Shown here in pieces: positions 61,698 through 64,000 of a stretch of DNA of 64,000 nt. The notes below the pieces were generated by a model that had not been told where the DNA came from, did no database searches, and saw only the letters and a list, made by a program, of their open reading frames with translations. Each line of letters begins with the position of its first letter. Position 1 is the first letter of the stretch. The position numbers were made by a program, and so were the translations under genes. Origin of the DNA: Cladophialophora immunda (taxonomy: Eukaryota > Ascomycota > Eurotiomycetes > Chaetothyriales > Herpotrichiellaceae); NCBI RefSeq assembly GCF_000835495.1, contig NW_015622542.1, positions 3,866,485 to 3,930,484 on the forward strand. Reading direction: 5' to 3'.

Positions 61698-64000
61698 AAT
61701 CCGACAGAGTACCTCCTCATCGGTCGGATTTTGGTTCTTGTTAGTCTTCTGCTTCAGTTATGAAAAGGGCTGTCGCATGTTGCGCATCGCTAGGACGGGG
61801 TGACTCCCACGCAGGGAAGGGCAACCCAAAGTTGACCTCCGGGTATCGCGCAAGTGGGAAGGTAATGGATCTGGCGCCTATTGCGGTTCTGATGCGTTTT
61901 GAGGTCTTTTTCCGTCCAAGAAGAGTCGCTAGACGGGGTGGACCACTTGGTCACCAGAGAGGCCACACGAGCGCAGAAGAGAAAGGGGTATCGCAAACAG
62001 TCGAAACTGATCAGGATTGGGGGTCGATGATATCAGACGGGTTCTGAAGAGTAATTCGAGTCTATCGAGCACGGTCGGGTGCAGATATGTCGAAGTGGAA
62101 GATGTGCTTGTGAGAGGATCGAGAGGGATGGCTGGCTGGCAACAGTCGACGGATTTATCGATGGTGGCACAAGACAAAGGGCAAGGGAAGGAAAAAGGCT
62201 GCGGCAGATGAGAACCGTGAGGCGAGGAAACGGTGCTGTCGAAGATGTGTTCGAGGAGGGAAGAAATTGCTGAATGACAAAAGAGGGAGACAAGAGATGG
62301 CGAGAGGGAGATGGATGGATGGGTACATGGAGGGACTGCGAGACGCAAATGCGCAGCCAGCAGCCAGCAGCCAGCAGCAGCGTGAATTAGAGACCGACCT
62401 GCTCGGACTGCTGCTCACGCAAAAAATGGCACCCACCCGACCAACCCTGGACCCCCAAAGCCAAACTCCCAGCGAGCCAGTGCCAGGCGCAAGGCCCCAA
62501 GCAGCGACCCCCCCTTCGCAGCTTGGAACTCAGGCCACTGGCAGGGCGAATAATAATGGGCTCGGGCTAGGCTGGGAATAGCATGGGAGCAAAACGCTGA
62601 GGTCCACCGGGTGCTTGGACCACTCACTGACCACTCCCGTTGCGAGCGGCCAACTGGGACAACTGGGCGAGGTGGCACTAAGGAGCACGCTCTCTGCAGC
62701 CTTTGACTGGGCAGTCCTTTTCTTTCACCCTGGTGAGCCTCCCCGTAGGAGAGAGTGCCTCGACTGCCCCGAGGCCCTTGTAGGAATGACGCCTGTTAGC
62801 CCGCGGATCAGCCAGTCCAGCGCTTGACTTAGGGCCCAGCAGGCCTAGTCCGTTGTCCGCACAGTTCAACCAAGTTTGTTGTCTTGTTGCCTATCTCTTT
62901 TGCATGCAGCTCTTGTCGCTGCGCTTGCTCAAACTTCATTTCTCATCCCCTCGTAACGGAGAACGCGTCACGAGGATGGCCAGCCACGAATCAATGGCTG
63001 CCATGATTTTGTTAGTGTTTACCCTGGAACACAAGCCACCCTTTGCCGGGACCCATTTCCTTCGACCTGCTCCATTTTCTCACCTTTTCTCACTCTTTTT
63101 CCTCTCTCCGCCCAGCTCTTTTCTCTCTCCATTCTCCCAACTCCTCTGTCATTGTGTCCTTTTCTTGCGTTCCTTATCCTGCACACTTGCCGGCGTGTTG
63201 AGCGGCCCTTTGAATATACCCACGGGAATTCCCAACTCAGCCAGAATCACCCTCCGTCTCGGAATCCGACGAGCCACCACCGTACGAAATTAAGGTGGAA
63301 GGGCGCTGCACTCCTCGGGCGGGGTTCGGATTCGAGTTGAAGCTGCGCAGTGGAAAGTAGAGCAACAATTCGCTGGTCAGCCAGTTCTTCAGTCCACTCG
63401 CCCATGCTCCTTTTGTCGCCTGCATTTTGGGTTGCTCATGTTGCATTCGCCCCATGATGACATGTTCTGCAAGGATATCATTGCCGGCACTCCTTCTTGA
63501 CCTTTTCAACCTCCTTCTGCTCCTTCACGCTTGCTTCCTGCATCCTGCTGGTTCCGCCATGCATCCGGACCATTACCCTCACCCTCACCCTCTCAACCCA
63601 TCCACCACGCCCTTGTTTTCTCCCTTCGATTGTCTCTTTCGCTGACCTTTTCCAGCCTGATTTCATCTTGCTCGGTCGTACGAAACTAGTCCCTCTCTCT
63701 ACCACATGATCGCATCGATCCTCGTACTACCTCCTCCGGTGACCCTTCTTGTCTGCTCTACTCTAACTACGATGCCCCGCCATGCTTGGCTTGTATCTTT
63801 TGGAGCCGAATAGAGACGACAACAAAACTGCGTTGTTCATATCTCACGCGATTGCCGGCGCGCAGTCTCCAGAGCTCTCCCTGATGAAAGGGTGCAAGAA
63901 GACAGCGAGCCTCTTTTGGGCTCGTCGCCCACACCAGTCCACTGCCTCAATCCTTCCTCCACTTCGACTCGTCGACCCCTCCTGTCCAACCAGAGCCACT
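61698..64000. other. right-hand flank, no gene seen
   Basis: 2.3 kb of leader and promoter-like sequence. It contains the GCAGCCA repeat near 62353 and pyrimidine-rich tracts at 63060-63170 and 63490-63660. Promoter or leader of a gene beyond the window is likely on the right. Confidence 0.45.
62353..62380. repeat. GCAGCCA heptanucleotide tandem repeat
   Basis: Three consecutive 7-bp units followed by CAG units, in non-coding sequence upstream of the SET3-like gene. Confidence 0.75.

Overview
The window is nuclear DNA of a filamentous ascomycete (Pezizomycotina). The evidence is short introns (about 50-160 bp) with GTAAGT-like donors, a Zn(2)Cys(6) regulator, a HET-domain protein, a fungal COX16, a Set3-type PHD/SET protein, threonine-rich secreted proteins, and long pyrimidine-rich leaders. 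The style of several hypothetical proteins would fit Eurotiomycetes or Chaetothyriales, but that is only an impression. I recognise 26 protein-coding genes. I found no convincing tRNA or rRNA gene, no intact transposon and no CRISPR array. Many genes are split by introns, so the exon joins below were worked out by hand from splice signals and reading phase.

Layout. 1-9640: the 5' part of a NIC96/Nup93 nucleoporin (runs off the left edge), a small Zn2Cys6 regulator, a four-helix MARVEL-like membrane protein, an acidic hypothetical protein and an SREBP-type bHLH regulator. 11042-16322: a HET-domain protein and a secreted Thr-rich protein. 17340-26244: COX16, a rhodanese/tyrosine-phosphatase fusion (Pyp1/PtpA type) and a second four-helix membrane protein. 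28778-32579: an aldehyde dehydrogenase and a zinc alcohol dehydrogenase, convergent and about 440 bp apart. 34488-42167: a large F-box protein, then housekeeping genes EMC10 and TAD2 (divergent, about 240 bp between starts) and the Ran exchange factor RCC1. 43615-49765: a cyclase-family hydrolase, two hypothetical proteins and an Hsp20 with an insert in its crystallin domain. 50711-61697: the mitochondrial ATP synthase inhibitor IF1 (three short exons), a protein made of two copies of one domain, a membrane-anchored RING-H2 protein, an FGGY pentulose kinase and a SET3-like chromatin protein. 61698-64000 shows no gene.

The genes do not form an obvious secondary-metabolite cluster. Most are core functions: nuclear pore and Ran cycle (NIC96, RCC1), respiratory chain (COX16, IF1), tRNA editing (TAD2), ER insertion (EMC10), chromatin (SET3) and signalling (PTP, bHLH). 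Scattered among them are metabolic genes with very high G/C at third codon positions (ALDH, cyclase, FGGY kinase). The points most worth a second look are lost catalytic residues in otherwise conserved domains (SET, rhodanese), an unusual ALDH active-site loop, the duplicated-domain protein at 52081, an unresolved RING gene, and introns whose length is a multiple of three and which contain no stop codon. I see no clearly new biological system.
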